The notes under the pieces: model-generated
The model's input: the letters and a program-made list of their open reading frames with translations, nothing else
Databases searched by the model: none
Told to the model about the DNA's origin: nothing
Shown here: positions 16,003 to 24,301 of the stretch, one piece after another
How positions within the stretch are numbered: position 1 is the first letter of the stretch
Layout: each line of letters begins with the position of its first letter
Translations under genes and position numbers: made by a program
Origin: Bifidobacterium saguini DSM 23967
GTDB lineage: Bacteria; Actinomycetota; Actinomycetes; Actinomycetales; Bifidobacteriaceae
DNA: 64,000 nt
Assembly (NCBI RefSeq): GCF_000741715.1
Contig: NZ_JGZN01000013.1
Location: 62,001 to 126,000, forward strand
Direction of reading: 5' to 3'

Positions 16003-17985
16003 CTAAATGTCGTACCGCCAGGACTTATCGGTAATCACGCGCGCCATCGCCAAACCGATGGGCAGGCAGATAATCACCATGAACGCGCGGAATGCCCAGT
16101 CGAGCGCGGACTGCGTATCGAACGAACCCAAGTGGAACATGGCCTGGTACATATACATGCCCGGCACCATGATCACAATCGACGGCACGGTCAGGCAAAT
16201 ACGCGGGTAGCCCAAATGCGGGGCAAGCCACCCCTTGCGCACGGAGGAGCGCCAAGCCGTAGCCAACAGGCCGGCCAGTAGAGCGCCGATAAACGCGCCG
16301 GCCTCTGGCGGCACGCCTTGATCCACGATTTCCAGACGCAGCGTATCGGTGATAGCGCCAATCACAGCCGCCACCAAGCACATGCGCTGCGGCGAGTTGA
16401 ACATCACGGAGAAGCCCCACACACCAAGGAACGCGAAGACGAATCGCAGACCGCCGTTCACCCACACGTTCAGGCCGAGCGGCTCGAATCCTTCTGGGTT
16501 CAAGTGCACAATAACTGCAACCATCCAGCCTGCGAGCGTAGCCATCAGCACAATGCACAGGAAGTACGCGAGGCGCTGAATGCCGGAGGGGAAGTCGATT
16601 TTCGCCATATCCAAGCCGCTGGTAATCAGCGGGAATCCGGGGATGACGAACAGCATGGCGCCAATGTACGCCGTGTCATGCTGCAGCGCCACAGGATCGA
16701 ACAGGCCAATCAAGCGCAGAGTTCCAGTGCATGCCAGAGCCGCCAACGCCACGCACACAAAGGTGACGAAGAACTGGTTCAAATGATGCGCGAACAGCTT
16801 GCGCCGCAGCCAATGGCCCAAGCCGGCGCCCACGAATGCGCCGACCATGTCGTACGGGCCGCCGCCGAGCAGGAACACGAAGGATGCGCAGGCAATGGCG
16901 GAGGCCAAGCCTGCGAAGGCCGGCGAATACAGCGGCTTGCGATGCTCGATCATATCGAGTCGCTCGTGAGCCTGGCGCACGGTGATGCCTGGGGAATTCT
17001 TTGACTGCTGTTCAGCGCCGATGTAGTCGAAATGCTCGGCATATTCCTTGGGTGGTTTGCGGTCGGCAAGTTTGCGTTTGCGCGGCGCGGCATCTGTTTG
17101 GTTCGAATGTGATTGATTCGACTGATACGACTGTGCAGAAGGTGCCGCAGCAGCTTCTTGCTGATGCAGCTCAGCATCCGGGAAGTCGCTTTCCATAGCA
17201 TCCGGATGCGCCTGCGCTTCAGCTTCGACTGCAGCTGATTGCGCGGCCTGCTCAGCCTCGCGCTCCTGCTCATCGGCGGCACGTGCTGCCAATGATTGCG
17301 CCATTGCCGACTGCGACCAGTCCGTTTCGTGCACGTGCAGTTGATGCGCGCGAGGGTCGCCTGGATCGCTATGCTCGCTGGCTACTTCAAGCGCATCAAG
17401 CACTGCGTCTTGCCCAGCCTGATGCGTTTCTTTTTCCTTTTCCTCTTCGCGCAGTTTCTTGGAAAGGTTCGCAGAAACTTGGGAGGCATCTTTGGTGTCG
17501 AGATGCTGCATCAGGCCTTGCGATACCTCAGGCTGGACGTGATACATCGACTCCTCGCCGAGATTCACGCTAAACCAGTCGGCGTAATGCTCAAGCAGCC
17601 AGATGCGCTCGGTGTTCACGCCGGTGGTGGGCAAATCGATGACTTCGGTAATGCGGTCCTTGCCGTCCGTGCAGGCAGCTTCGATGTCCGTCAGATTCAC
17701 ATCGGCGCGCACGTGCACACCCAGCGGATAGGCGATGCGATGCATCATTTCGCGCACGCGGAAGGAACCGGTACCAGCACTCAAGTCAAGCAGACCAACG
17801 CGCACAATCACGCTGGCTTTGGCTGCAATACCAGCTTCCGCGATGGGCTTGTCCCAATCGCGTTCGATGTCTTCCATATCCAGAGGAATGGAGTGGGTAT
17901 GGAAATGCTGAACGGCAATAGCACCATGTTCATTGGGCTTATGGTGCTCCTGATGTGGTTCAGTATGGTTCGTCTGCTGTTCCAT
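16003..17985 (-). CDS. thrE: Threonine/serine exporter (ThrE family) with long cytoplasmic insertion
   Basis: ThrE exports threonine and serine using the proton gradient. The 660-residue product has the ThrE cytoplasmic domain (AGIAAKASVIVRVGLLDLSAGTGSFRV, then LPTTGVNTERI), interrupted at about 145-330 by a hydrophilic Glu/Gln/Ala-rich insertion. The domain resumes (GITVRQAHERLDMIEHRK) and about ten membrane segments follow from residue 352. The Corynebacterium glutamicum protein is about 490 residues, so the insertion explains the excess. The ATG at 17985 has GGGAA upstream; the frame stays open upstream without similarity. Confidence 0.85.
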   Translation of the reverse strand: MEQQTNHTEPHQEHHKPNEHGAIAVQHFHTHSIPLDMEDIERDWDKPIAEAGIAAKASVIVRVGLLDLSAGTGSFRVREMMHRIAYPLGVHVRADVNLTDIEAACTDGKDRITEVIDLPTTGVNTERIWLLEHYADWFSVNLGEESMYHVQPEVSQGLMQHLDTKDASQVSANLSKKLREEEKEKETHQAGQDAVLDALEVASEHSDPGDPRAHQLHVHETDWSQSAMAQSLAARAADEQEREAEQAAQSAAVEAEAQAHPDAMESDFPDAELHQQEAAAAPSAQSYQSNQSHSNQTDAAPRKRKLADRKPPKEYAEHFDYIGAEQQSKNSPGITVRQAHERLDMIEHRKPLYSPAFAGLASAIACASFVFLLGGGPYDMVGAFVGAGLGHWLRRKLFAHHLNQFFVTFVCVALAALACTGTLRLIGLFDPVALQHDTAYIGAMLFVIPGFPLITSGLDMAKIDFPSGIQRLAYFLCIVLMATLAGWMVAVIVHLNPEGFEPLGLNVWVNGGLRFVFAFLGVWGFSVMFNSPQRMCLVAAVIGAITDTLRLEIVDQGVPPEAGAFIGALLAGLLATAWRSSVRKGWLAPHLGYPRICLTVPSIVIMVPGMYMYQAMFHLGSFDTQSALDWAFRAFMVIICLPIGLAMARVITDKSWRYDI

Positions 17986-18320
17986 GTGATTCCCAATCCG
18001 GTTTGTACGGCATCTGCCGCAGATTGTGTTGATTGACGAGATTTCCCGAGGATTCAAGGTAGCGCGCCGCCTTCCCCGCGCACCCCAGCACACACTTCCA
18101 TGTCCATTTTTCGGACATAAGTCAGTCGATATTTGAGCAATCTGTCGGCTGAAAATGGACTTCGTAACGTAAATGGCGAATACCCGGCGATACACTATTG
18201 CCCACACAACAACCACGTTGAATATGGGCTGTGGGCTCGCAACGATTGGCCTCAACAACCGCGGAGGAGCCGCGGACGACCAATAGACCGAGCAACCTAA
18301 TATTCGGCAAAGGAGGTTAT
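17986..18320. promoter_or_regulatory. Divergent thrE / ppc intergenic region
   Basis: No gene is supported in these 335 bases. A palindrome ATGTCC-N7-GGACAT lies at 18100-18118. A degenerate motif related to the intergenic 'TATTTTCA' family (read on the minus strand) lies near 18160-18180. No convincing promoter hexamers were fixed. Confidence 0.4.
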
Positions 18321-21074
18321 ATGGCAACATCCGAAGAACAGATCACTCCGGCTGACGCTGCCATCGTCACCACCGGGACCGGCCGAAAGGGCCCGGAGGA
18401 GCATGATCTTCCCAAAAACCTCAAGTACGACATGGATTTGTGCTTGCGAATCCTGCGCGACGTACTGGGCGAATACAACCCTGAACTGCTCTCCACCTTC
18501 GATACCGTGCGCAACTATGCGGTCGAGGCCAGCGCTGAGCACTTCGGCGGCGTTGAGGATCCGAACCCCGGCCATGATGGGCTGAAGGCCGCCGTTGAGG
18601 TCATCGACAAGATGAACCTGCACGACGCCCAGCTGCTGGCCCGCGCGTTCGCCACCTACTTCCATCTGGCCAACCTTTCCGAGGAGAACTACCGCGTCTC
18701 CGTGCTGCGCCAGCGTGAAAACGAAGTCACCGACGATCAGGCCTTCGACCCGGTCAACGAAATGACTTCCGCCTACCACCAGCTCATCAACGAGATGGGC
18801 CCGGCCAAGGCCAAGGAGCTGCTCGACAGGCTCGAGTTCCACCCGGTCTTCACCGCCCACCCCACCGAGGCTCGCCGTAAGGCAGTGGAAGGCAAGATTC
18901 GCCGTATTTCCGAGCTGCTCGAAGAGCACAAGACGCTTGGTGGATCGGATAAGAAGGAGAACTGCCGCCGTCTCTACAACGAGATCGACGCCCTGTTCCG
19001 CACTTCCCCGATCGCATTGAAGAAGCCGACTCCTGTTGAGGAAGCTGACACCATTCTTGACATCTTCGACAACACGCTGTTCCACACCATCCCCAAGGTG
19101 TACCGTCGCTTCGACGACTGGGTCTTGGGCGATAAGGCTGGCTTAGTGCCGCCCGTGTGCCCGGCATTCTTCCACCCTGGTAGCTGGATTGGTTCCGACC
19201 GCGATGGCAACCCGAACGTGACCGCTAAGGTCAGCCGTCAGGTGGCCCGCAAGTTCTCCGATCATGTGCTCGCCGCTCTCGAGGAAGCCACCCGCACTGT
19301 GGGTCGCAACCTCACGATGGAGGCTGAGACCACACCGCCGAGCTCTGCACTGCGCATCCTGTGGAGCCACCAGAAGGAAATGAGCGAGCGTCTGACCGAT
19401 AAGGCCGCCCTGATTTCCACCAAGGAACTGCACCGCGCAGTCATGCTGGTGATTGCCGATCGTCTGCACTACACCATCGAGCGTGACGCCGATCTGATGT
19501 ATCACACTTGCGATGACTACATCGCCGATCTGAAGACCGTGCAGCAGTCCTTGGCCGATGCAGGCGCCAAGCGCTCCGCCTATGGCCCGCTGCAGGACTT
19601 GATCTGGCAGGCCGAGACCTTCGGCTTCCACATGGTCGAGATGGAGTTCCGTCAGCATTCCGTGGTGCACTCCCGTGCCCTTGCGGATATTCGCGAGCAC
19701 GGCCTGCACGGCGAACGCGGCGAACTGCAACCGATGACCCACGAGGTGCTCGACACCTTCCGTGCCCTCGGTTCCATCCAGAAGCGCAATGGCACCAAGG
19801 CCGCACGCCGCTACATCATCTCCTTCACCAAGAGCGCGCAGAACATCAAGGATGTTTACGAGCTCAACCGTCTGGCCTTCGCTCACCCGGAGGACGTGCC
19901 CACCATCGATGTGATTCCGCTGTTCGAACAGCTTGAGGATTTGCAGAACTCGGTGGACGTGCTCGAGGAAATGATCAAGATCCCCGAGGTCCAGGCTCGC
20001 CTGAAGGCTACCGGCAACAAGCTCGAGGTCATGCTCGGCTACTCCGATTCCTCGAAGGATGCAGGCCCGACTTCCGCAACGCTGGCTCTGCATTCCGCTC
20101 AGGAGCGTATTGCCAAGTGGGCTGAATCGCACGATATCGACCTGACCCTGTTCCATGGCCGCGGCGGCGCCGTTGGTCGTGGTGGTGGCCCTGCCAACCG
20201 TGCAGTGCTGGCCCAGCCGGTCGGCTCCGTGAAGTGCCGTTTCAAGCTCACCGAGCAGGGCGAGGTCATCTTCGCCCGTTACGGCAACCCGGTGCTGGCC
20301 ATCCGCCACGTCGAGTCCGTGGCTGCGGCGACCCTGCTGCAGTCCGCTCCGAGCGTGGAGAAGACCAACACCGACATGACCAAGAAGTACGCCGACATGG
20401 CTGCTCAGCTCGACGAGGCCGCGCACAACCGCTTCCTCGACCTGCTGAACACCGATGGCTTCGCCCCGTGGTTCTCGATCGTCACGCCGCTGACCGAAAT
20501 CGGTCTGCTGCCGATTGGCTCCCGCCCGGCCAAGCGCGGCCTTGGCGCCAAGTCCCTAGACGATTTGCGTACGATTCCGTGGATCTTCTCCTGGGCTCAG
20601 GCACGCATCAACCTGGCCGCTTGGTACGGTCTCGGCACTGCATGCGAGAAGTTCGGCGATCTGGAGACCATGCGTCAGGCTTACGAGGAATGGCCGCTGT
20701 TCTCCACGTTCATCGACAACATCGAGATGTCCATCGCCAAGACGGATGAGCGCATCGCCAGGATGTACCTTGCCCTCGGCGACCGCGAGGACCTCAATGA
20801 GAAGGTGCTCAACGAGATGGAGCTCACCCGCAAGTGGGTTCTGGCCATCGTGGGCGACAAGTGGCCGCTGCAGCACCGCCACGTGCTCGGCCAGGCCATC
20901 CGCATCCGCTCCCCGTACGTGGACGCGCTGTCCGTCACTCAGGTGCTGGCGCTCAAGTCGCTACGCAAGAAGGTGGACAAGGAAGAGCTCTCGCAAAGCC
21001 AGCAGGCAGGATTCATCTATCTGATCCTCTGCACCGTTTCAGGTGTTGCTGCCGGCCTGCAGAACACAGGCTGA
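18321..21074 (+). CDS. ppc: Phosphoenolpyruvate carboxylase
   Basis: The enzyme fixes bicarbonate onto PEP to give oxaloacetate, an anaplerotic step important in organisms with an incomplete TCA cycle. The 917-residue product has the family length. The catalytic His lies in VFTAHPTEARR. GYSDSSKDAGPTSA and the glycine-rich FHGRGGAVGRGGGP loop are intact, and the C-terminus ends in the conserved NTG. AAAGGAGG five to six bases before the ATG is an almost perfect ribosome site. A strong terminator follows. Confidence 0.97.
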   Translation: MATSEEQITPADAAIVTTGTGRKGPEEHDLPKNLKYDMDLCLRILRDVLGEYNPELLSTFDTVRNYAVEASAEHFGGVEDPNPGHDGLKAAVEVIDKMNLHDAQLLARAFATYFHLANLSEENYRVSVLRQRENEVTDDQAFDPVNEMTSAYHQLINEMGPAKAKELLDRLEFHPVFTAHPTEARRKAVEGKIRRISELLEEHKTLGGSDKKENCRRLYNEIDALFRTSPIALKKPTPVEEADTILDIFDNTLFHTIPKVYRRFDDWVLGDKAGLVPPVCPAFFHPGSWIGSDRDGNPNVTAKVSRQVARKFSDHVLAALEEATRTVGRNLTMEAETTPPSSALRILWSHQKEMSERLTDKAALISTKELHRAVMLVIADRLHYTIERDADLMYHTCDDYIADLKTVQQSLADAGAKRSAYGPLQDLIWQAETFGFHMVEMEFRQHSVVHSRALADIREHGLHGERGELQPMTHEVLDTFRALGSIQKRNGTKAARRYIISFTKSAQNIKDVYELNRLAFAHPEDVPTIDVIPLFEQLEDLQNSVDVLEEMIKIPEVQARLKATGNKLEVMLGYSDSSKDAGPTSATLALHSAQERIAKWAESHDIDLTLFHGRGGAVGRGGGPANRAVLAQPVGSVKCRFKLTEQGEVIFARYGNPVLAIRHVESVAAATLLQSAPSVEKTNTDMTKKYADMAAQLDEAAHNRFLDLLNTDGFAPWFSIVTPLTEIGLLPIGSRPAKRGLGAKSLDDLRTIPWIFSWAQARINLAAWYGLGTACEKFGDLETMRQAYEEWPLFSTFIDNIEMSIAKTDERIARMYLALGDREDLNEKVLNEMELTRKWVLAIVGDKWPLQHRHVLGQAIRIRSPYVDALSVTQVLALKSLRKKVDKEELSQSQQAGFIYLILCTVSGVAAGLQNTG

Positions 21075-21093
21075 TCTACACACCAGCGCATAT

Positions 21094-21128
21094 GGGGAAG
21101 CCCCGCTCACATCGAGCGGGGCTTCCCC
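21094..21128 (+). terminator. Terminator of ppc
   Basis: A 15-bp perfect GC-rich stem (21094-21108 with 21114-21128) with a five-base loop is followed by GTTTT. Confidence 0.9.
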
Positions 21129-21141
21129 GTTTTGTGTGCAT

Positions 21142-21218
21142 CTTTCATCATCTTGCAATAATTCTTACATGTAAACAGAGAGTTCTTACATGTAAGAATT
21201 ATTGCAAGATGGTGAAAG
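21142..21218. repeat. 33-bp-stem inverted repeat containing TTACATGTAA
   Basis: Arms 21142-21174 and 21186-21218 are inverted copies with one mismatch; the inner 26 bp are perfect. The loop is 11 bases. Each arm ends in the palindrome TTACATGTAA. The element is much more AT-rich than its surroundings and lies between the ppc terminator and the 3' end of a LacI gene. Confidence 0.8.
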
Positions 21219-21346
21219 GGGTAAAGAGCAATCCATCCTGTCATCTCCAGCAACTTAAATCCGATCATCGCTGCTTTCGGCATATCTGATATCAGCCGCT
21301 GGTGCCAGTCCAATCACCCAATTGAAGCTCAACACGGCCAAAGACT

Positions 21347-22345
21347 CTACGCCGCAGTGGATTCGCGCTCGATGAGCTTATAGCCCACATTCACGGTCTG
21401 CGGGAAGAACTCGTCGTCCAGGTTCTCGATACGCCGCATAAGCAAGGTCAGCGCGGTATCCGCCATGCCCTTGAAATCGGTGGCCACGGTGGTCAAAGTC
21501 GGCACGCTGTACATGCTCTGGCTCAGGCCGTCGAAGCCGATAACGCGCACATCGCCCGGCACACTTACGCCATCGTCCGCCAGACCACGCAGAATACCGA
21601 GCGCAATACCGTCGTTCAGGCAGTACAGACCGTCGTACTTGCACTTGCCTTTCTTGGCCAAGCCGCGCCCGGCCTCGATACCGCCGTCAATCGACCACGA
21701 GGATTTGATGAAATCACGGCGCTCGTCAAACGGCAGTCCGGCCGCGAGAATCGTCTCCTTGGCGGCCCGCATACGAATATCACGCGAGCCGGGAATGATG
21801 CTGGGATTGTTGGGATCGTGATTGTCGCCGACGATGCCGATGCGCGCACAGCCACGCGCGATAAGGTGTTCGATTGCCGCCCGTGAGCCGGCGTCGCTCG
21901 GCGCGTTCACGGTGTCGATAGGCAGGCTGGTGTCGTAGTTTTCCAGCATGACGGCCGGATGCCGCTTCAGGATATCGACCGCACGTGGCGCATTGATGGC
22001 GATGATGCCGTCCGAAAACGTGTACGACAGATCGTTGTCGTCGGTAAGATACCGGGACAGTTCGATGAGCATGTGCGAGTCGCGCTTGTGCACTTCCTCA
22101 GCCACACACATGGCCAGATGGGAGAAATAGTCGCCCTCGAGGCCCGAGGTAAGGAAGGTGATGGTATCGGACCGCCCAGAACGCAGGGACCGGCCAGACA
22201 GGTTGATTTTGTAGCCGAGTTTGCGGGCGGCGTCACGCACGCGTTGCGTGGTTTCGGGCTTGACGTAATCCTTGCCTCGCAGGGCCGCGGAGGCGGTGGT
22301 GGCGGTCACTCCGGCCAGTTCGCCGACATCCTTTAAGGTCACCAT
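21347..22345 (-). CDS. LacI family transcriptional regulator
   Basis: The 332-residue product has an N-terminal LacI helix-turn-helix (MVTLKDVGELAGVTATTASAAL) with hinge helix, and a periplasmic-binding-protein-like effector domain (IGIVGDN, DGLYCLNDGIALG, RVIGFDGL). I chose the ATG at 22345 because GGAG lies nine bases upstream; an ATG at 22354 is too close to it. A 12-bp palindrome at 22372-22383 is a likely self-operator. It is divergent from an MFS transporter 550 bases away, which it may control. The effector is unknown. Confidence 0.93.
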   Translation of the reverse strand: MVTLKDVGELAGVTATTASAALRGKDYVKPETTQRVRDAARKLGYKINLSGRSLRSGRSDTITFLTSGLEGDYFSHLAMCVAEEVHKRDSHMLIELSRYLTDDNDLSYTFSDGIIAINAPRAVDILKRHPAVMLENYDTSLPIDTVNAPSDAGSRAAIEHLIARGCARIGIVGDNHDPNNPSIIPGSRDIRMRAAKETILAAGLPFDERRDFIKSSWSIDGGIEAGRGLAKKGKCKYDGLYCLNDGIALGILRGLADDGVSVPGDVRVIGFDGLSQSMYSVPTLTTVATDFKGMADTALTLLMRRIENLDDEFFPQTVNVGYKLIERESTAA

Positions 22346-22371
22346 CGTTACCATCTCCGCATATCACGAAC

Positions 22372-22383
22372 CTTATCGATAAG
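22372..22383. promoter_or_regulatory. LacI-type operator
   Basis: CTTATCGATAAG is a perfect palindrome with the central CG typical of LacI operators. It is 27 bases upstream of the LacI start at 22345. Confidence 0.6.
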
Positions 22384-22898
22384 AATCCATAGTACCGCCC
22401 ACATCTCAGCCGAGGATGAGACCCTCGGTCGAGGCCCTGCCCGGCGACTCGAACGCCGCGGTCACCGTGGTGAGCACCGACGCTGCAAACGAAAACATGT
22501 CAAACCAAGAAATGGACATGACGGAGTCATTGTTTTCCGAGAGGGATATGCCGCGTCCACGGGCAGACGTCACGTATCAATCACGCCGATACCGTCATAT
22601 AACTGTTTTCGATGTGAGAAAGCTCATAGCTTCCGACCACAGAAATCAGCCATGGCAACCCCGTAACAGCGTTATAGTGCTGTTTGTCGGCGTCGACAAG
22701 AGCCAGCAGCGCCGATGAAATGCACACCAAGGATGTTTAGCGAATTGTTCGCAGTTCGCACGATTCGATTTGATTCGATTCGTGCAGCCCGGACGGTTCA
22801 CGGGGCATGCCGCCGTGATGTGCGTGGATATGGGCGAGGCGACTCTCGTTCGGGCCGGCAGGCCATCGTACACCAGTTACGAAAGGATCCGCCCATAT
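22384..22898. other. Gene-less stretch upstream of the MFS transporter
   Basis: No ORF here has a ribosome site or recognisable product. On the minus strand, about 22625-22680 resembles the unit repeated at 13.8-14.0 kb, sharing GGCTGATTTC then GTGGTCGG. Confidence 0.5.
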
Positions 22899-24185
22899 AT
22901 GGCAAGGTTTACCGAGAATCGTTGGACCAGCGCGATTATCCCTGCACTGCTGATTCATATCCCAATCGGAACCGTCTATTGCTGGAGCGTGTTCAAGCAG
23001 CTTATCGCTGACCGTCTCCACGCCAGCCCCGCCTCCGTGGAATGGGGCTTCTCACTCGCCATCTTCTTCCTCGGCATGTCCGCCGCGTTTGCCGGGCCGA
23101 TGGTGGAGAAAAACATCAAGAAATCCGCACTCGTCTCCATGGTCTGCTTCGTGGTCGGCTTCGCCGGCACGGGCGTGAGCATCGCCCTGAACTTCCTGCC
23201 GGGCGTGTTCATCTGCTATGGCGCGATCATGGGCATCGGCCTGGGCGTCGGTTATCTGACTCCGGTCAAGAACCTGATGCTTTGGTTCGCCGACAACAAG
23301 GGCCTCGCCACCGGCATCGCCGTCGCCGGTTTCGGCCTGGCCAAGGCCATTGCCAGCCCACTGATGGAATATCTCATCGGCACGGTTGGCCTGGTCAGCA
23401 TGTTCTTCATCCTCGCCGCGGTCTACGCGGTGATGATGTTCGTCGGCTTCCTGCTCATCAAGCGTCCGGCCGGCTGGGTGTATGATCCCGCGACCTCACA
23501 CGTCAGCCGCAAGACAATCCTCAAGAAGCCCGTGTTCTGGGGCATCTGGATAGCCTTCTATATCAACATCACCTGTGGCCTGGCCCTCATCAGCCAAGAG
23601 AAGGACATCCTGCACGATGTGCTCAAGGCCTTCCCGCAGTATGCCAACCTGAACCCCGCCAAGTTTGCCGCCGCCATCTCCGGCATCATCGGACTGGTGC
23701 TCGCCGTGGACTCCGTGTTCAACACGGCTGGCCGCGTGGGCTTCTCCACACTCTCCGACCACCTGAAGCGCCGCGAGACCGTCTATCAGGTAATCTTCAT
23801 CATGTCGATTGCCGTGTGCTTGCTGCAGATCTTCACCAACAGCATCGGCAACGCTCTGCTGTGGGCCGTGCTGGCGATGCTGTTCCTCGTCAACGCGGGC
23901 TATGGTGGCGGTTTCTCGACGCTGCCCGTGCTGCTTGATCAGCACTTCGGCACCAAAACCGTCTCCACCACGCACGGTCTGACGCTGAGCGCCTGGGCGT
24001 TCGCCGGTCTGTCCGGCAACCAGTTGGCCTCGTTCGTAGTTGCCCACGCGCCTGATCAGGCCCACCGCTACGCCGCACTCATCCCGGTGCTCACCGGCCT
24101 GTTCGTTGTGGCCCTGATCAGCATCAGCCTGGTCAAGTACCTCGGCGACAGAAACGTCACGAAGGCCGTCGAAGACCGAGGCTGA
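22899..24185 (+). CDS. OFA-family major facilitator transporter (oxalate/formate antiporter-like)
   Basis: The 428-residue product has twelve predicted membrane segments. It matches the OFA group: IPALLIHIPIGTVYCWSVFKQ at the start, GFSLAIFFLGMSAAFAGP, and KGLATGIAVAGFGLAKAIASPL between the halves. GAAAGGA precedes the ATG at 22899. OFA members carry small monocarboxylates such as oxalate, formate or pyruvate; the substrate here cannot be read from the sequence. It is divergent from a LacI regulator and ends at a terminator. Confidence 0.85.
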   Translation: MARFTENRWTSAIIPALLIHIPIGTVYCWSVFKQLIADRLHASPASVEWGFSLAIFFLGMSAAFAGPMVEKNIKKSALVSMVCFVVGFAGTGVSIALNFLPGVFICYGAIMGIGLGVGYLTPVKNLMLWFADNKGLATGIAVAGFGLAKAIASPLMEYLIGTVGLVSMFFILAAVYAVMMFVGFLLIKRPAGWVYDPATSHVSRKTILKKPVFWGIWIAFYINITCGLALISQEKDILHDVLKAFPQYANLNPAKFAAAISGIIGLVLAVDSVFNTAGRVGFSTLSDHLKRRETVYQVIFIMSIAVCLLQIFTNSIGNALLWAVLAMLFLVNAGYGGGFSTLPVLLDQHFGTKTVSTTHGLTLSAWAFAGLSGNQLASFVVAHAPDQAHRYAALIPVLTGLFVVALISISLVKYLGDRNVTKAVEDRG

Positions 24186-24196
24186 GCTGCCGCAAA

Positions 24197-24270
24197 ACAA
24201 CGATTCTGCCGGAGTCGGGCGCATCGATCGCATCAATCGATGTACGTCACGATTTTGGCAGAATCGTTGT
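24197..24270 (+). terminator. Terminator-like inverted repeat after the MFS gene
   Basis: Arms 24197-24210 and 24257-24270 pair perfectly over 14 bp. A second inner hairpin centred on CATCGATCGCATCAATCGATG-type sequence (about 24221-24242) lies in the 46-base loop. Confidence 0.6.
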
Positions 24271-24301
24271 TGTTGCTGTTGAGTACCTGAGGCCGTGCGG
24301 C

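Noticed and set aside
19143..20426. 427-codon minus-strand frame within ppc
   Set aside because: Antisense shadow of PEP carboxylase with no family resemblance.
22416..22718. 100-codon ORF upstream of the MFS transporter
   Set aside because: No ribosome site, no recognisable family, and it overlaps repeat-like sequence.
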